DNA of 64,000 nucleotides from Pithys albifrons albifrons (taxonomy: Eukaryota; Chordata; Aves; Passeriformes; Thamnophilidae), in NCBI RefSeq assembly GCF_047495875.1, contig NC_092463.1, positions 23,177,224 to 23,241,223 on the forward strand, in the 5' to 3' direction. Position 1 is the first letter of the stretch; the number at the start of each line of letters is the position of its first letter. Shown in pieces: positions 34,870-48,953 of the stretch. The notes below the pieces were generated by a model, which saw only the letters and a program-made list of their open reading frames with translations, did not search any database and was not told where the DNA came from. The position numbers were made by a program, and so were the translations under genes.

Positions 34870-37000
34870 ATCCTTGTGCTAAGTAGGATATGGATGAGAA
34901 GATGAGAATGGAAGAGAACTTGTGGGAATATGAAATGAAAGTATCCCTGATCCTTTTGAAGAAGAGGAGGAAGGACAGTAAGACAGGAAACAAAGGATTT
35001 CAAGAAAGCAGACTTCAACAAACTCAGGATACTGGGAGATCATATGCCACGGAATAGAAGTTTAAAGGAATAAAGGAATTAAGCACTTCCTGATGAAAAA
35101 CATGCTATTCAGAATTTAGTGATCCAAATGCAAGGAAAGAATAGCAAATATATAGTAAGAAATCATCTGGTTAAATCATATGCATTGACCTCAAACACCT
35201 GAAAGAGTCATACAGGAAATGAAAATTATGTGAGATTACTAAGATCAGTATAAAGGAATGCATAAGTACGTGGGGACAGAAATCAAAAAGAACAAGGCAC
35301 AGAAGAAGTTATAATTAAGAGAAACAAGAAACCTTTTATAAGTGACCGGTTTAAAAAATCTGTTTCTATAAAGAACATTATGGTTTATGACTATTGAGTT
35401 TCTACTTGAATTCTGTAAGGAATAAGAGAAAGACTGAGAAACTATTCAATAGTCAATTGAGAGCAAGTAATGTCTTCAATCAATTTAATACATTTCTTGT
35501 TTCAGTATTCACTAAAGAAGTCTATAGTAATCACTGGGCTAATACAACTATTATGAAAAACAAAGGACCGTGATCTTTCAGATTAATAAAATGGACTCTA
35601 GCTTATTTAGAGCACTGGCCAAAGCTATTTAAAGATGTCAGCAGGCATCTCTGATAACATGGAGTTAGTTGCTAAGGCTCTAAGAAAAATATTGAAAAAG
35701 TGTGAAAAAGACATAGCCAGGGTATTTTTCATCAGTCACTTAAACTTCAATCCCTAAAAAATGCTAGAACAAGTAAAATGGACAAAAAACCAAGTAAGTT
35801 ATACGTAACCATCTGGAAGATAGCAAAGAAATGGATAACAGACAGAATGGATCTATTGAGAGCAGCCCACATCAAATCAATCTGTTTCCCTTCTGTTTCT
35901 CTTCAGCTGTGAACAGAAGAGCAGTAATAGATGTTGTGTATCTTGACTTCAGCAGGGTTTCTTACCACCTTTACATGTCATGTATTCATGCCACATATTT
36001 GTAAGCAAAACAGAAAAACTTGATATGAACATCATGATGGTAAGACTAGTGCAGAATTATTCAGAAAGCATACTCAGACAATCATTAGCAGTAGCTGTGG
36101 TAGCAAAATAGCAAAAGTAATCAGTACTGTCAGATTGGAGTTATGTATTGGGTGGGTTGGAAGAGCACCTCTCCATGTTTCATGCTATTTGGTATTCTCA
36201 GTAGTGGCTGGGGATGGAGTACAAAGTATGGTTATTTCATTTACAGATGGCAGTAGGCTGACCACAGTGAGTTAGAAGGACAGAATTCAAATTTAAAATG
36301 GTCTTGGCCAGTTGGAGAAACAATCTAGAAAACTGAGTGCAGTTCAGTATGAAGAAATTAGAAGTTTCATGTTTAGGTGGGATTAAAGAGCTTTAACAGC
36401 TTGGAATAGGAAACAACTGCTTAGTTTGTTAGAAAAGGGTTTGGGGGGTAGAGCACATCTCTCTTGGATCCAAAACCAGAGATGGGGTCTGTAAGATACA
36501 GGTACTCAGCATCAGTATGGTCTCACCTCGGTTATTGTTGTTAGCATTTACACTTCACACAGGAGGTGAGTTAACTGGAGTGAGTCCAAAGGAGAACAGT
36601 AAGAGTGTTCATGATTTATGAGGAAATTTTGACTAACTGGTGATGTTTAGTCTATAGGAAAAGTCTGAGGCAAAATATATGTCTTCAGATATGTCTTCTA
36701 AGCTACTCCAGAAAGAAGGAGAATCATATTTCTCTACATTCAGCATGGATAGGATGAGAAATAAGAGATTTAAAATACAGCTACAGAAATTCAGGCTAGA
36801 TATTGGGAGGAGTAAGCATAGAAATAATGAAGCACTGGCACATTTTGTGAAGAGATGATGTCAAATCTCTGTTACTGGAGTTCATTATGTTCAGACTACC
36901 TGTGCTCAGAAATGTTACTGATACTTCTGGCCTGCATCGGGACAGTAGATAGATGAGATGGACTTTCAAGGTCCTTTTCAGTGGCATCTTCTATCAGAAG
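34870..37000 (+). mobile_element. Old CR1 (L3-like), about 2.1 kb, strongly decayed
   Basis: A long copy recognised by the order of reverse-transcriptase-ORF landmarks at DNA level: TTTCTTGTTTCAGTATTCACTA (35495-35516), a DVVYLDFSRV-like block (about 35931-35963), an RT C-terminal segment (36300-36700), and the 3' end with CAGGCTAGATATTGGGAGGA (36792-36811), a second landmark GCACTGGCACATTTTGTGA, and GATGGACTTTCAAGGTCCTTTTC (36957-36979). The density of stops and indels indicates great age. The start is approximate. Confidence 0.75.
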
Positions 37001-40000
37001 TTTGCCCTTCTCCAACCTTGGCTGCTCCAATCTTGTGTATGTGTCAAACACTCCAGACCTCAGTGATGGCAACCACACGGTTTGCACCAATATTCATTTC
37101 AATAACATTTTGTTAAAAAGAAAACAGGTATTCTGATTTTTATAATACAAATGTTGGAAAGAATTTCTCTGTATCCATGTAATCTTGGGGGCAAAACTAC
37201 TAGGCTTATATGCAGTAGACATTTCAAGCAAAAATAACTTCCATGTTTTCACTGCAAAAGTCACCATCAGCTATAAACCATCCTCATTTTTTCTTTTCAA
37301 ATGCTCTTCCTCTTCAAGCTTTTTAAAATACTGTATTGGGAGCTTCAAATTAACTCCTAATTTAGTCAGAAATTTTTGGCTCCTCCTAACAAAATTCTGA
37401 AAGTTCTATCTGTGGTTCAGGTAGAAACTGCAATGTCTGTCTAAAGCATCTTCTCAGCAAAGGCACCTTCTCAGAAGAGCTTAGCAGAACTCTGCTTACA
37501 AAATGAGAACTTGCAGTGTTATAGCCCAGTAACATGGTGGTAAGTCACGAAACAGTGTATGTGAACCATTCAATAGAAAACTTGTTTCAGACCTCCAGTG
37601 ACTTGAAAAATCAGGATTCCTTTGTAGAAAGAAAGCTAGCAAATAATATACTTCCCAGAAGTTATGTCTTGTTTCACTATTATTTCTATGTCCATTTTTT
37701 GTATATGAAATCTTTGTCAAATATGTATTATAGAACTATAAAATACTCTTACTTTGTACAGAACTGGAAGCCTTATGGCTGGAATTCTTGATATTCTTAG
37801 TCACAAAACAGGGGTGGAGCTAAATGTTAGATACAGCAAAGGATAAAGTAGGTAAGAGTATCATGTAATCGAGGATGGATTTGATCTGCTAGAAATTAAG
37901 GGAAGATAAGTCATTGAAGGATGTGATTAACACATCTTATTTCCATTCTTTACAGTGTTGAATGCAAGAAGTGGTTATATTTATACTATTTTTAATAAAT
38001 GAGAAAGTTTATTATTAATACAACAAATAGATAACTTAGAAGTAGTTATTACTAAAATTCCATGTATATTAACCTGGGTTGAGAAAGGGGATCCTGAAAG
38101 ATTTTTAGGGGAAAAATGATTGGAAAGACTGAAGTTATGAAAACAGCTCATTTTTCTGAAATCAAATGTATGCATTGTCAAGAGTTGTTAAATCACAAGA
38201 TAAAAAGAATTCACACTTATTTCAAAAAGAAAATTAGTTTCTTCAGAGCCTCCACGTCAAATGAATGAAGCTTTGTCTGTTGAAGTGGAAGAGAAAACAT
38301 GGGTTTGATGATCTTCCAAGTGAGACATCTTCGGTGTCATTGAAAGTTATCCACAATGAAAATGTAATTCCCTACTCTGAGCCTTCCAGCAGCTCTTCAG
38401 CTGCAAACTCCTTTCAGAGCAGTTTGAGTTCATCTTTGAAAACCACAATATGACAGATCAATTGGAGACTGCACCTTAAAAAATAAAGGAAGAAAAAAAG
38501 GAAATGAAGGCAAAGACTTCAACCTGATAGAAAGTTGCAACCTTCTTTTCTTCTGAAAACATCACCTTCAGTGTCGCACAAAATGAGCAATTTGAAAGTC
38601 ATTGAAGCACTTTGCCCTGAATACTCTCATTCAGACAGATTTAAATTTGTGGTTTCATATTAGATACTGCAAGTGAAGAGACAGAGGAAAAAAAATTGAA
38701 GGAACAGCTAAAAGAATCAACGTTGACATTAAAGCAGATGGTTCGTTGCACATGAGAAATGATGCAGTAATGGAGACAGGAATCCATAGAAAAAACAAGT
38801 TTCTACTTAATGCTTTCGATTTTGTTTCTGAAAAGTAAAGACTATGGAGTCCAGGTTGGTATAGATGTTGCCTACCAGTTCAAAAGAAAAGCAGAGAATA
38901 TTTTAATTTGTTCTAGTGATGGAAATAAAGGAAATAAAGCTATTTACATTAAAAATAATTTTAAACATTTCCACGGTAGGTGTTCAATATACATTGAAAA
39001 TATAACTATGAAATAATATAGCATCTGATACCATCATATGGAATATTTTGGGAGTTCAAATATTTTCCTGCAACCACTGATCTCATGTTTGCTTGATTAA
39101 AAGAAGACGATTGGTGCTGCACCTTCCCAACAGCATTCAGAGGAACTCTGTGGAAATTTTTTGACCTGGTTTTTATTTACAGTAAGATAATGCCATACAT
39201 TGCATGAAGTGACCTAAACACACCTATAAGTCCATTTTACAGCATCCAAGCAGTCTTATGTCATGTTTTTGTCAAAGGAAATCAGATCTAAAATGTCTCA
39301 ATGCTTTCATAAAAAATTACACAGGCTTTCAAATTGTATTGAGCCCAAAATGAGCTGTGGTCCAAACACAACAGACTTTACTGGTTTTGTTTTACAGAGA
39401 TGTTACATTTACAAAAGTTATTACATCGTGGTTTGGGGGGATAGAAAGTTCATGGACATCCAAGTCTGCAGCCACAGTCACAGCGAAAAACATGCACAGA
39501 TAATTAGCAGCAAGAACCGCACAGGGAGAAAAAAGTGTTCTTGATTATTATTAGGGTATTTTAATTTGAAATGTTATTTAGCCAGCATCATTGATTATTC
39601 ATTCAATTGCCAGATTTTGGTCTAAATTAGGAAAAAGTAGCAGAAATGTGGTAGGTAGACTCTAAGTCTACTTCTTTCTTTTAACACTAACAGAATTTGT
39701 ACATGACATATATGGGAAGAAGTTATGTCATAATTTATGTCAAAGTAGTAAAATTTGGGAGTTAAATCACAGTGGATAGATACTCACATTATGACAGATG
39801 TCAGTTTTGCAAAAGATATACAATTTTGTTCAGCAAACTCAGGATGTATCTCTGGAGATTCAGTTTTATTTGGTCGAACAGTTAATCTCTGAAAAACAGT
39901 TTTTAAATATTCTGGAATGGCTTGTCAGAATCCAGCTGCCAAATACCCTGAGCATTCTCTGTCTCTACTGATCTTCCTCCCCCTGATGGATCATCTCTCT

Positions 40001-40589
40001 AAAGGGAGCAAAAATGTTCCATTTCCAAAAACTCTCTGAACAGACTGGCATGGACCATGACTTTCCCCAGGCATTGTTATTCTGAAGTGTCATGATACCA
40101 AGTGAGGAAACTGGCAAGACCTTTCTCCTTGTACCTTAAACCTGCTTCTTCTTGCAAAGAGGGGAATGGAGGAGAGAGAGAGAAAACTACCTGACTTACA
40201 AAGGAATGTGGAGAAAAGGAGGTCGTGGGTCAGGTAGGGGTACAATATTTGTCACAACATGAGAAGCACACCACCAGCTAGGATCAGTAAAGAGAAAAGG
40301 AGGAAAAGAAATTCCTTAATTAGCAGAATGTGTAATTAAATCTGAGTCCTGGTGTTCTTTTGCTATCAAAAATATATCTGATATATATTATCAAAGTGCA
40401 TCTTCAATTCTACAGTCTGACCTATATTGCATTTATACTGGTGATTTTATTAGTGCAGTCTGACTCTGACAGCAGCTTGTACTCTGAATTGAAAGATTAG
40501 AACCCTGTTATTATATAGATCAACAGAGGTCCATATGATGGAATTTGCATTCACTCCTAATTAATTATTTATTCCATGAAACAGAAGTG
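37001..40589. other. Intergenic
   Basis: Contains only the unidentified coding-like decayed stretch near 38.3-39.5 kb. The remainder is AT-rich with nothing recognised. Confidence 0.5.
38250..39545 (+). pseudogene. Coding-like decayed stretch, unidentified
   Basis: Several frames on the plus strand read like ordinary protein but are broken by stops and shifts: a Ser-rich segment (PSSSSSAANSFQSSLSSSL, about 38377-38447), Lys/Glu-rich segments near 38490-38720, and DYGVQVGIDVAYQFKRKAEN near 38840-38890. The 93-codon frame at 39263-39544 may belong to it. I do not recognise the protein. It could be an old processed pseudogene or chance composition. Confidence 0.2.
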
Positions 40590-41960
40590 CAGTAAGGTTA
40601 TGCCTACATTCTAGAAGGTAAGCAGACTGTCCCAGGTAATTATAAATCTGTTAGTCTGGCATCAATCCATGCCAATACAGTGGAAAGTTATTAAGAACTT
40701 ATTTTTTAAAAAAATAACTAAGTAGTAGAAATAAAGGGAACAGCAGTCGAAGTAGATTTACAGAAAATCAGTCTAGTCAGTCTGATTGACATTTATATGT
40801 TTACTAATTTATAGAGACAATAAACACAGATTCTTACAAGGCAGTTGAATTGGGCCTAACAAAAAAGGCCCTAATTCAAGAGTGAACCTTAACAAGGCAC
40901 ATGCTGCATTGGTTGCAGAACTTGGAACACAAAAAAGTAGTTGTTAATAGGGAGTCACCATGAATGGAGTTTATTTTGCACAGCAATTGACATTAATGTT
41001 ATCAGCTGGCTAGTGAAAGACTAATTCTATTCAGTATTTATTTTAATAAATAAAAGGTACTAAATGTATTTGACAACATTTTTGGATAATATGAAAACAG
41101 TGGAAAAAGTAAATACTCAGTGAAGCCAGTGCAGTGTTAAGAGGACCGCGTGGACTGGTTGATGGAGTTATGCCCATTCAAAGAATGTTATATTTTAACA
41201 CATCCAGAAGCAGCATATTTAGGGGCAGAAAACATACTGTCTGTATATCTATAGGAAGAGGAGTTGTTTCCTGGAAACAGTGATTTGGAAAAGATTCCAA
41301 GGTCACAGTGGACAAATGTCAACATGGGTTCCTACTGTAATGATTTGGCAGAAATAGGTAATTTGAATAGGAAATGGCCCACTTGAGAAGTCATTTAAAT
41401 TTTGGATATAGAATTGGCACTGGAATCCTGAATAACTCTGAGGCTTGCATTTCAAAAAGAACAGTAAGCATTTTAAGAGCATAGAAGCCCCAGAAATAAT
41501 TGTGGAGAATTACTTTGTAGTTTGAAAACTGAAGAGCCCAGTCTGCTTAGTTCATATTTTTTAAGAGAGAAGGAGAAATTATTCAAAAGTTATTTGATTC
41601 CAATGTATAAATGGTTTCCTGTAGAGAAAATCCAACATTCTAAAGGCTATTCATGTTAGGGAAGACAGGTGTAGTACAATAGCATCCTTTTGTCTTGCAA
41701 CCTGTATCCAAATAAATTCACATTAGAAATAAAACTCGTATTTTTAACAATGATGGAATAAACTACAGAGGAAGGTGGAGATTCTTCATCCCCTAAGATG
41801 AAGATTTGAAAGTTTCTCTGAAGAAATATGGAAAACCTTCAAATCAAAACAGGACTGGGGTTTTTTACATGCATTAGTGAAAAATAAGTTAGTAGCCTTA
41901 GTATGAAACGGAATTTAATAAACTGTGATATGCCAGAGTTCCCACTAAAGGATTTAAAAC
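40590..41960 (+). mobile_element. Old CR1 (L3-like) fragment
   Basis: Begins with GGTAATTATAAATCTGTTAG (an NYKSVS block, equivalent to the CR1 NYRPIS motif) and continues through an RT-like segment. It ends in the family's 3' portion with TTCACATTAGAAATAAAACT and TTTTTAACAATGATGGAATA near 41717-41761. It has many stops and no usable frame. Both limits are approximate. Confidence 0.68.
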
Positions 41961-43549
41961 TCTTTTTTTAAGTCATGAATTTATAGAATAAAAGCACATT
42001 TTACTAAAAAAAAAACAAAACAAACTCAAAAGATTTTTAAGGTTCTAAGTCACACATTTAGAAAAGGCAAAAGCAGAATGCAGGTTTCTTGGGCAAATTT
42101 TCTCCAAACTGTTTTATCTGTGCATTATGAAACAGCCCAATTACATGTTCTTAGATGTTGGAAGTCTTGTGGAAAATGGATAATGTGTAAAAGGCAGTGC
42201 CTGGGTAGAGCAGTGGTACCATGGAAATATTATGTGATCATGCAATCATAAATTTATTCTAATTAATATACATGAACAAAACTATTGCTGTCATACACAG
42301 GCTTGTGAATGCTTCTATCTGCAACAGCTGTGACCCCTTAATGGGAACAGTGAGATTGAAGGGGAATGAGAAAGAAGCCAAGGCAGTTAATAGGAAAAGA
42401 GTATCCTAAAGGCAGATCTCTCTGAGATGACTATAGAATGCTTTAAAATATTCTGGAAGAAAAATACCTTTTTTGGGACTGTTTCTGCTTTCGAAAAAAT
42501 TATTTAGACCAAATTTTTTATTTCCTTTGTCCTGTTCTAGGTTAACTTGGAAGAAATCTTAAAGGGTATTATGTTTAACTAATTGTCAGATTGATCAGTT
42601 ACCTTGTTTGTCCAACCTAGGGCTGGCTGAGCAGAGCTTGATGGGAGTCTGGAGATGCTGCAGTGACAGGAAAGACTGCAATTTCTACAAACTCTGTACA
42701 TGGTTCTGCAGTCTCAGGAATGATTGAAAACTATGACTGAAGAGCTGTGAGAATTCTACATTTTATTTCACATTTCTGTGGGCTGAAAAGGCAGATAAAG
42801 GAAATGTCATAACTCTCCAAATAAAAAGACAATAAGAACTTAATTTTAGTGCATAGGGATGGGGGTTTTTTCTGATATATCCTGCCTCAGGAAGAACTTA
42901 AATGGGCTTCTCTCATGGAATAGTAATAATAAAAAAGCAATACAGAATAAGAAGCAAATATAGTAAGAATCCACATGTTCTTCTGTTTAGAGACTATAAA
43001 CTTGCATTTTACAAAGTATACACTTTCATTGCATAAAACTTGGGTGTTCATTTCCCTCTGTAACATCTTTCTTCTCATCCTCCTTTCATTAAATAAGTAA
43101 TAAAATCAATGTAACTGCTTTTTCTTCACACTAAATGGGAAAATTGCAACAATCTTGGTGCCTCTAGTAGGAAGTAGTGGTAGAATTATGCCTTCTTGTG
43201 GATGTTTTCCTGATTTCAGTAATACTCTTCTAATATGACTGAGCAAAACGATGTGCATGGAGTGTCCTTCATACTCTTATGTGTTCACCATTTCTTACAT
43301 CACATTAACCACAGCACTAATATAAGACATGCATTTCTGTTGGTTTGGTGACCTACTGTACTGAAATATGAAAAGAGAAAGTTTTGTAAGGTAGAAGTGT
43401 GGTTTTCATGATTTGAGGATTAGATAGAGAATGTAGATAATGCTATTCAAAGGACAAGGACAATACACCCAACATGAATAATGATGGGGCAATAGAAACT
43501 ACTATCACCAGTGGGGAAGAATATAGAAGATTTAGAGTTCTTACCTGAG

Positions 43550-44940
43550 AAAACAGGAAATCTGTATCGTGTGTCAGAAAGCACTGGCACTTGAAACTGC
43601 ACCTCCACTAGCAAGGATTGTTAATCTATCAGTTCTGTATGGTACAATGGGATTGGCATGCATGAACAATTGTTTGCTTTTAAAAAGAGAGGATTGTTGT
43701 TTTGACTATGATGTTGTGCAAGGTCTTAGAAAATGCTTGAACAGAAGGAGCAATCAAGATCTCGTAAATAGAGGTAAACAGAAAATGGGATAAAATGTGA
43801 GATGTTTTCATCAAAAGTAGACCATGTCAGATAAAGCTCATCTTTCTTTGAAAGCATAAAGGATTTCTTTAAAAAGTGCAGTGCAGTGTGCCCAATACTT
43901 CTGGATTTAAACAAAACATTTGAAACTTTGTTCGCAGAAATCATTATTTAAGCAGAAGCAAACAGGATTTGGAATTAAAAACTGTCTAAATAGTGAGGTA
44001 TTTTGAAAGAGAGGTTATAAAAACATAGGAAATTTATTTATGGTGTTTTCCAAAGACTTATCTCGGGACTGATTCCTTTTAATATTTCACGTTGGTGGTC
44101 CTGATGCTAAATCCAGTTTGTGTTCATGAAATTTGCACATAGTAGATTGTTAGGAGGTATTACAGATATAGAGAAGAATCTGCCTATGAGACAGGAAGAA
44201 TGACATGACTGTCAACAGAATCATCACAACGAGAAAAACATTTAATACTGCAAAGTCATGCATTTAGGAACCTTCTGCTGGAGGCTCATTGGTCTGCATG
44301 GATGCAGGAAGTTAGACCTCTGTGTTATTAAGATAAATGCACTAATGGTATTCCTCAGCCATGAAGAAGGCTTTGCAAGTGCCAAACCCACATTTTTCTG
44401 TGGTTATTGGAAAATATTGATACAATTAGGACAAAATACTGTTAGATATTATCTGTATTACTGGTATCAGTCTGACTCTCTGTAGTGGAAAAAAGGTGAA
44501 TTTAAACTGGAACAAACCCAGAAAAGGTCTCCAAGGACCATTAATGGAATTGTAAGTCTTCTGAGAGGAGACTAAAAGAACATGGCTTGGTTTGGCTGAC
44601 CAAGATGAAGTTTCAAAGAGGATATTGTTACTTTCTAGAAATACATTTCTGGGTAAATAGCAAGTAGGGAGAAGAACAATTAAAGTTTTAAGATAAGATC
44701 AGATGGTTATGAATTAATCAATAATGCATTTAGACAGGAATTTAGAAGAAGTTCTTTAGCTATCAGAAAAATGAAGTTCTGGAACTGTCTTCCAGACACA
44801 GTAATAGGTGCAAGGAATCTGAATGGCTTACAAGGTGAAGCTTGATGAATTAGGGGCAGGCTAGTGATGGTCATGAAGTTGGAAAATAAAGCTTGTGAAA
44901 TGAGGCTTTGTGCATTTGGTATTCTGTTATAAGAGGACTA
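43550..44940 (+). mobile_element. Old CR1 (L3-like) fragment
   Basis: DNA-level landmarks in order: an RT segment around 43860-43930, TTGTTAGGAGGTATTACAGA (44149-44168, after the catalytic-region equivalent), AAAGTCATGCATTTAGGAA (44251-44269), AACCCAGAAAAGGTCTCCAAGG (44515-44536), and GAATTTAGAAGAAGTTCTTTA (44738-44758) with GGAACTGTCTTCCAGA in the 3' part. It is highly diverged and the left limit is uncertain. Confidence 0.68.
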
Positions 44941-47900
44941 AAGGAAGATTTGCTTTCCATGTATGGCTGTGTCAGGAGATGTTTGGAGGCTCATGTTTTG
45001 TTTGCTGTAAAATTAAGTGAAAGAGAGTGAGGCCACAGAAGTTGGTAATGAGATAACAACAGCATAGGTAAAAGCTACATACTTGTGTGGTTTCTGTCCT
45101 GTGGATACCAGGCACGTCCAGGAAAACAGAATGACTGTCTGCCCAAGGATGTGTTTCAGTATGAGATCCAAGGATTTCTATGGCTGATAGTTGCAAGGAC
45201 AGAGCACATGGCCCACCCAGGCCCACTCATTACATAAGTTTCTTCATCTCTTGCTAGATCATGAGCTTTTAGTAGTAATTGTTGTATTTAATTGTTGCAT
45301 TTAATTAATGTACCACATGTTTCTGAGCTTTGATTCATTACCTCAAGAAGAGAACAAAAAAATTGTTCTTTTCTCTCCTTTTTAGCAGTGTAACTTCATT
45401 TTTGAAATATTTTTTGTTCTTCCATCTTTCTCTGACAAGATTGGTCATGCGATGAGCTTTGATGGGATTTTGGCTTTGGTGCACTGATTTAAAGTCAGAA
45501 AGAAAATTTTTTTACTGGTCAAGTTGGCAAGAATCATCTTGAAGGTGCAGGATGGGGTGGAGGGTGCTTTTGCCCATAGTTTGTAAATTGTTTCACTTTA
45601 GTGTCCTATGAATTCATCTCACCTACCAAACCCCCTGTCATTATAGGGGCTTTGGAAGTGACTTCTGGAAGATGCAAAGTGTGGATGTTCTTGTACCCAC
45701 AGTGTCTGTACCCACAGTGTCTCTGTTCCTGTTCCAGGACTGAACTGACACAGGATATTGATAGAATTCATAAAGTACTGTTCTATTGATGAAGTATAAA
45801 CTCAAATTCCTGTTGTTTGATTTCATTAAAGGCTGGTAGCATCTTTCTCAAGAACTGAGATTTCGATTACAGACTGGGATGAGTTACCAGCTGACTAACT
45901 GCATTCCCTCCAAAGTCTGAACTAGGCCCGAACTGCTGTGTAGTACCGTTATGTGCTTTTCTGCATTTCAGTGTTTGGATGCATTTAAATTATGGGACAC
46001 ATAAATAGATAATTTTCCTCAGGCTGTCTTGAAGAGAGCAGTTTCTAAGATACATTGTGCTGAGACATTAACATTTATCTTCTGAGATTGTTACTATATT
46101 ATTATGACTTTACAGTTAAATGTGATACAAACTATAAAAGCATATCCTACCTTTAAAGAGGTTGTCATGATAAAACTCCAAACCAGACAAATAGTAAAGA
46201 AAAATGTTAAGCAAAGTAGCTCACATAGTAATTCAAGACAAATGAGTATTTTTACCTTCAGAAAAGAAAAATGCAGCCCAAATGCCAGGTGTAAGGAAGA
46301 ATTTAAAAGAGATGCTAATGGGAAAAAAATATTACCTTCTATCAATTTTTTAGTTTTTACGGAGTTCTGGAAGTACCTGAGCTACTTCAGTGGTAGTAAA
46401 ATATTCGGTCTACTTTTAAAAATCTGAAATAAGTTACCATAATATTTCAGACATTTCCATGGAGGTAAGTGCTGTATCTATTTATAAATGCTGCTGTGAA
46501 GGATACTGAATTTACAATCTAAATGCAATTAAATGAATCTATTTATCGGAGACTTTATTTTCAAGTAGCTGCACTACAGATGAGTATTCAGACTAAACTT
46601 TTTTCCTGGAAGAAATAAATTTGTAAAATTGTATGTTATTAAAAAAAAAAAAATCTTAAGGGTAGGTTCCTGAAATTTATTTTAAAGAGATTGTGTGTTT
46701 TTGGTGGGTTATCAAATTTGGGCATTTTTTGGCTGCTTGGACCTTTTCAAGTATGGCAGAGCCATTCCCAGCATTTGTCATTCCAGGAGAGAGAAATCAC
46801 CTTTATGTCATTAAGAAAGATGCTGTTATGGGGTATGGTACGGAAAACCTTTCCATAAAGCTTCTAGAAGGGATACAGCTCTTGGTTTAAGAACGCTGTC
46901 TTTCAAGCCTGTCCACTGAAACCTAAAAACCAGATCATCTCCTAAAAGATCACATAGGTGTGGCCAATACAGCTCTTTGCATTGAATCTTTCAAAGGAGA
47001 AATTCTCTCATAAAGCAAGACTAGAAAAAGCTGTAGGGAAAATATGGCAGCCCCATTAGTTCATAGGTGTTTTTTTAGTTTATTCCTCCCTTCCTAGGGA
47101 GGAATGTACTCCTTCTGTCCTCTACCCTATTTGCTATTTTATAGCCTCCCCTACTTAGAAGAGCGTTTTCATCTCTTCTTTCTAGTAATCTAACAGGGCA
47201 CAGCTGTTCAAGCAGCACGAGGGAACTACTTTACTGTTTTCACACAGTGGCAGAGTTTAAATGCAGAGTGAAAGAGGAAGGGTTTTATGTGTGTTATCCC
47301 TGACACAGAACTGTTAAGTGGGTTCCAGCGGGCAGGAGTTTAGAGTTTGTCAGATGAGGTGAAGGAGAGCAACTCCTGTCATATGAGCAAAGAAAGGCAA
47401 AGAAGGTGCTCCAACAGTAAACGGATGTGTTCAGTCAACAACCTTGGATCCTGCCTCAAAGACAAAAGCTTCTTGCATCTACTGACTGGATCCTTCACCT
47501 ATAGCAATGTGCCACTTAACCTTGCCTGGCCAAGATCTCATCGGCTGATGTCTTTGGAGGTACTTATGAAGGAAATGTGAAATAATAAGTTACTGATGCC
47601 TTATCATCTTTAGGAAGCATTTTCTGTGGATTAAATGAGAGTGCAGGAAAATGAGTCCTTTATGTAACGAAAGTCAAAGTTCAAAGACAACTTTATGTCA
47701 CTGAATTTCTGAAACCTATAGATCCCATCTTGCTGTCATAAACCCCTTGGAGGCAAGGGCCCAGCTTTTGAAACTTTGCTTAATAAAAATCACGTTTAAA
47801 CAAGAGAACTCCTTTGAAGCTGTTGTTGATAGTTTAGGTAGCTCTAAAGTTCAACTTCTGACTTTGATTTTCTTCCAGGCATTCCATAGCATGGCTGTTG

Positions 47901-48610
47901 GTTCTAAGGTTCTACTCATCTATTACCCATCCCTCTGGCAAGAAACTTTTCTATACCTGTCAATGCATAGAAATTTGGACATCACCTTCCTTCAGGAGAA
48001 TACTTCTGCAGGTGATTTTCACACAGGCTTGTGATTTGCCTTGCAAGTGCACTTCCAACCAGGTTTACTCACCTGCAAGTGATCAATTAAAACCTTTTTT
48101 TCCTTAGATACAGAAAGAGGGAGGAAGGAGTTCTGATATGGACAAAAAAAGCAGCAAAGCATGGTCTTTATTTTGTCCACCAGGTGTGTATGCTTAAGTT
48201 TAGTCATTCTATATAAAGCTTTAAAAGGTGGTATTAAGTGTCCCTTCCATAAAATGAAGTGTAGGAGTAATTACCTCAGTGGTATTGAATTGCTAGTGCC
48301 AGATGTTGGTCTTGAGTTGTTTGTTCATTGGTTTACTTTATCAATTAAAAAAATTGAGATCTGTGGAGATAAAAACCCAGCACAGATAGTGAGTGTAGCT
48401 TTCATTTGTGTCACAGCACACAGAGTAACTTTTGGAAAGTGGCAGGTCCAGCATTCTTCTTAGACAGACTTTTCCTAGTTTTGATTTGTTGAAGGCACTG
48501 CTTTCTGGTCACTGGCTCATGGAGCATTGTGCAAACTGAGGATTGTTGCAGTTGCCTGCATCAAACCTTCTTTAAACAGAAAGCAAACATAGGCAAGAAT
48601 TTGTGGGAGA
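44941..48610. other. Intergenic, nothing recognised
   Basis: AT-rich unique sequence with a 15-bp tandem duplication at 45.7 kb and a poly-A run near 46640. No gene or repeat family recognised. Confidence 0.5.
45692..45721. repeat. 15-bp direct tandem duplication
   Basis: TGTACCCACAGTGTC is present twice in direct succession, 45692-45706 and 45707-45721. Confidence 0.95.
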
Positions 48611-48616
48611 ACTAGG
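48611..48616. repeat. Target-site duplication, left copy, of the 48.6 kb LTR
   Basis: ACTAGG directly precedes the LTR. The right copy is 48948-48953. Confidence 0.75.
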
Positions 48617-48947
48617 TGTAACCGAGGGAGACGGGTTTGTGACCTGCTGAGACGACTTCACAGAAGTTACTGCAACAGGCAACTTTATTCATCTGCTCAC
48701 AAAACTCTTAAACACTTCAAAAGCTGAATTCCTCCGCAGCTCCACCACCTTGGCACTGATAATTGGTTAACAATGCTGTTTGCATGAGAAAGCTTGCTCT
48801 AATTGGCCGATTACACACATCTGTTGAGAGGGTGGCAGGAGCCGCTGACCTCATTAACTAGTCCTTGAAGCTACAACACGCTAAGTACAGAAACAAGTTC
48901 AATACACAACTCACACTTTAGATCTAAGAGCATATGAAATCCCAACA
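48617..48947 (-). mobile_element. Solo LTR of an endogenous retrovirus (ERVK-like)
   Basis: A 331-base element running on the plus strand from TGTAACCGAGGG to CCCAACA. It is flanked by the identical 6-bp word ACTAGG (48611-48616 and 48948-48953). Six-base duplications are typical of class II (ERVK/alpha/beta) elements. On the minus strand it has the LTR layout: U3, then AATAAA (plus 48684-48689), then a U5-like tail ending CCCTCGGTTACA. The internal region has been lost, as expected after LTR-LTR recombination. Confidence 0.78.
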
Positions 48948-48953
48948 ACTAGG

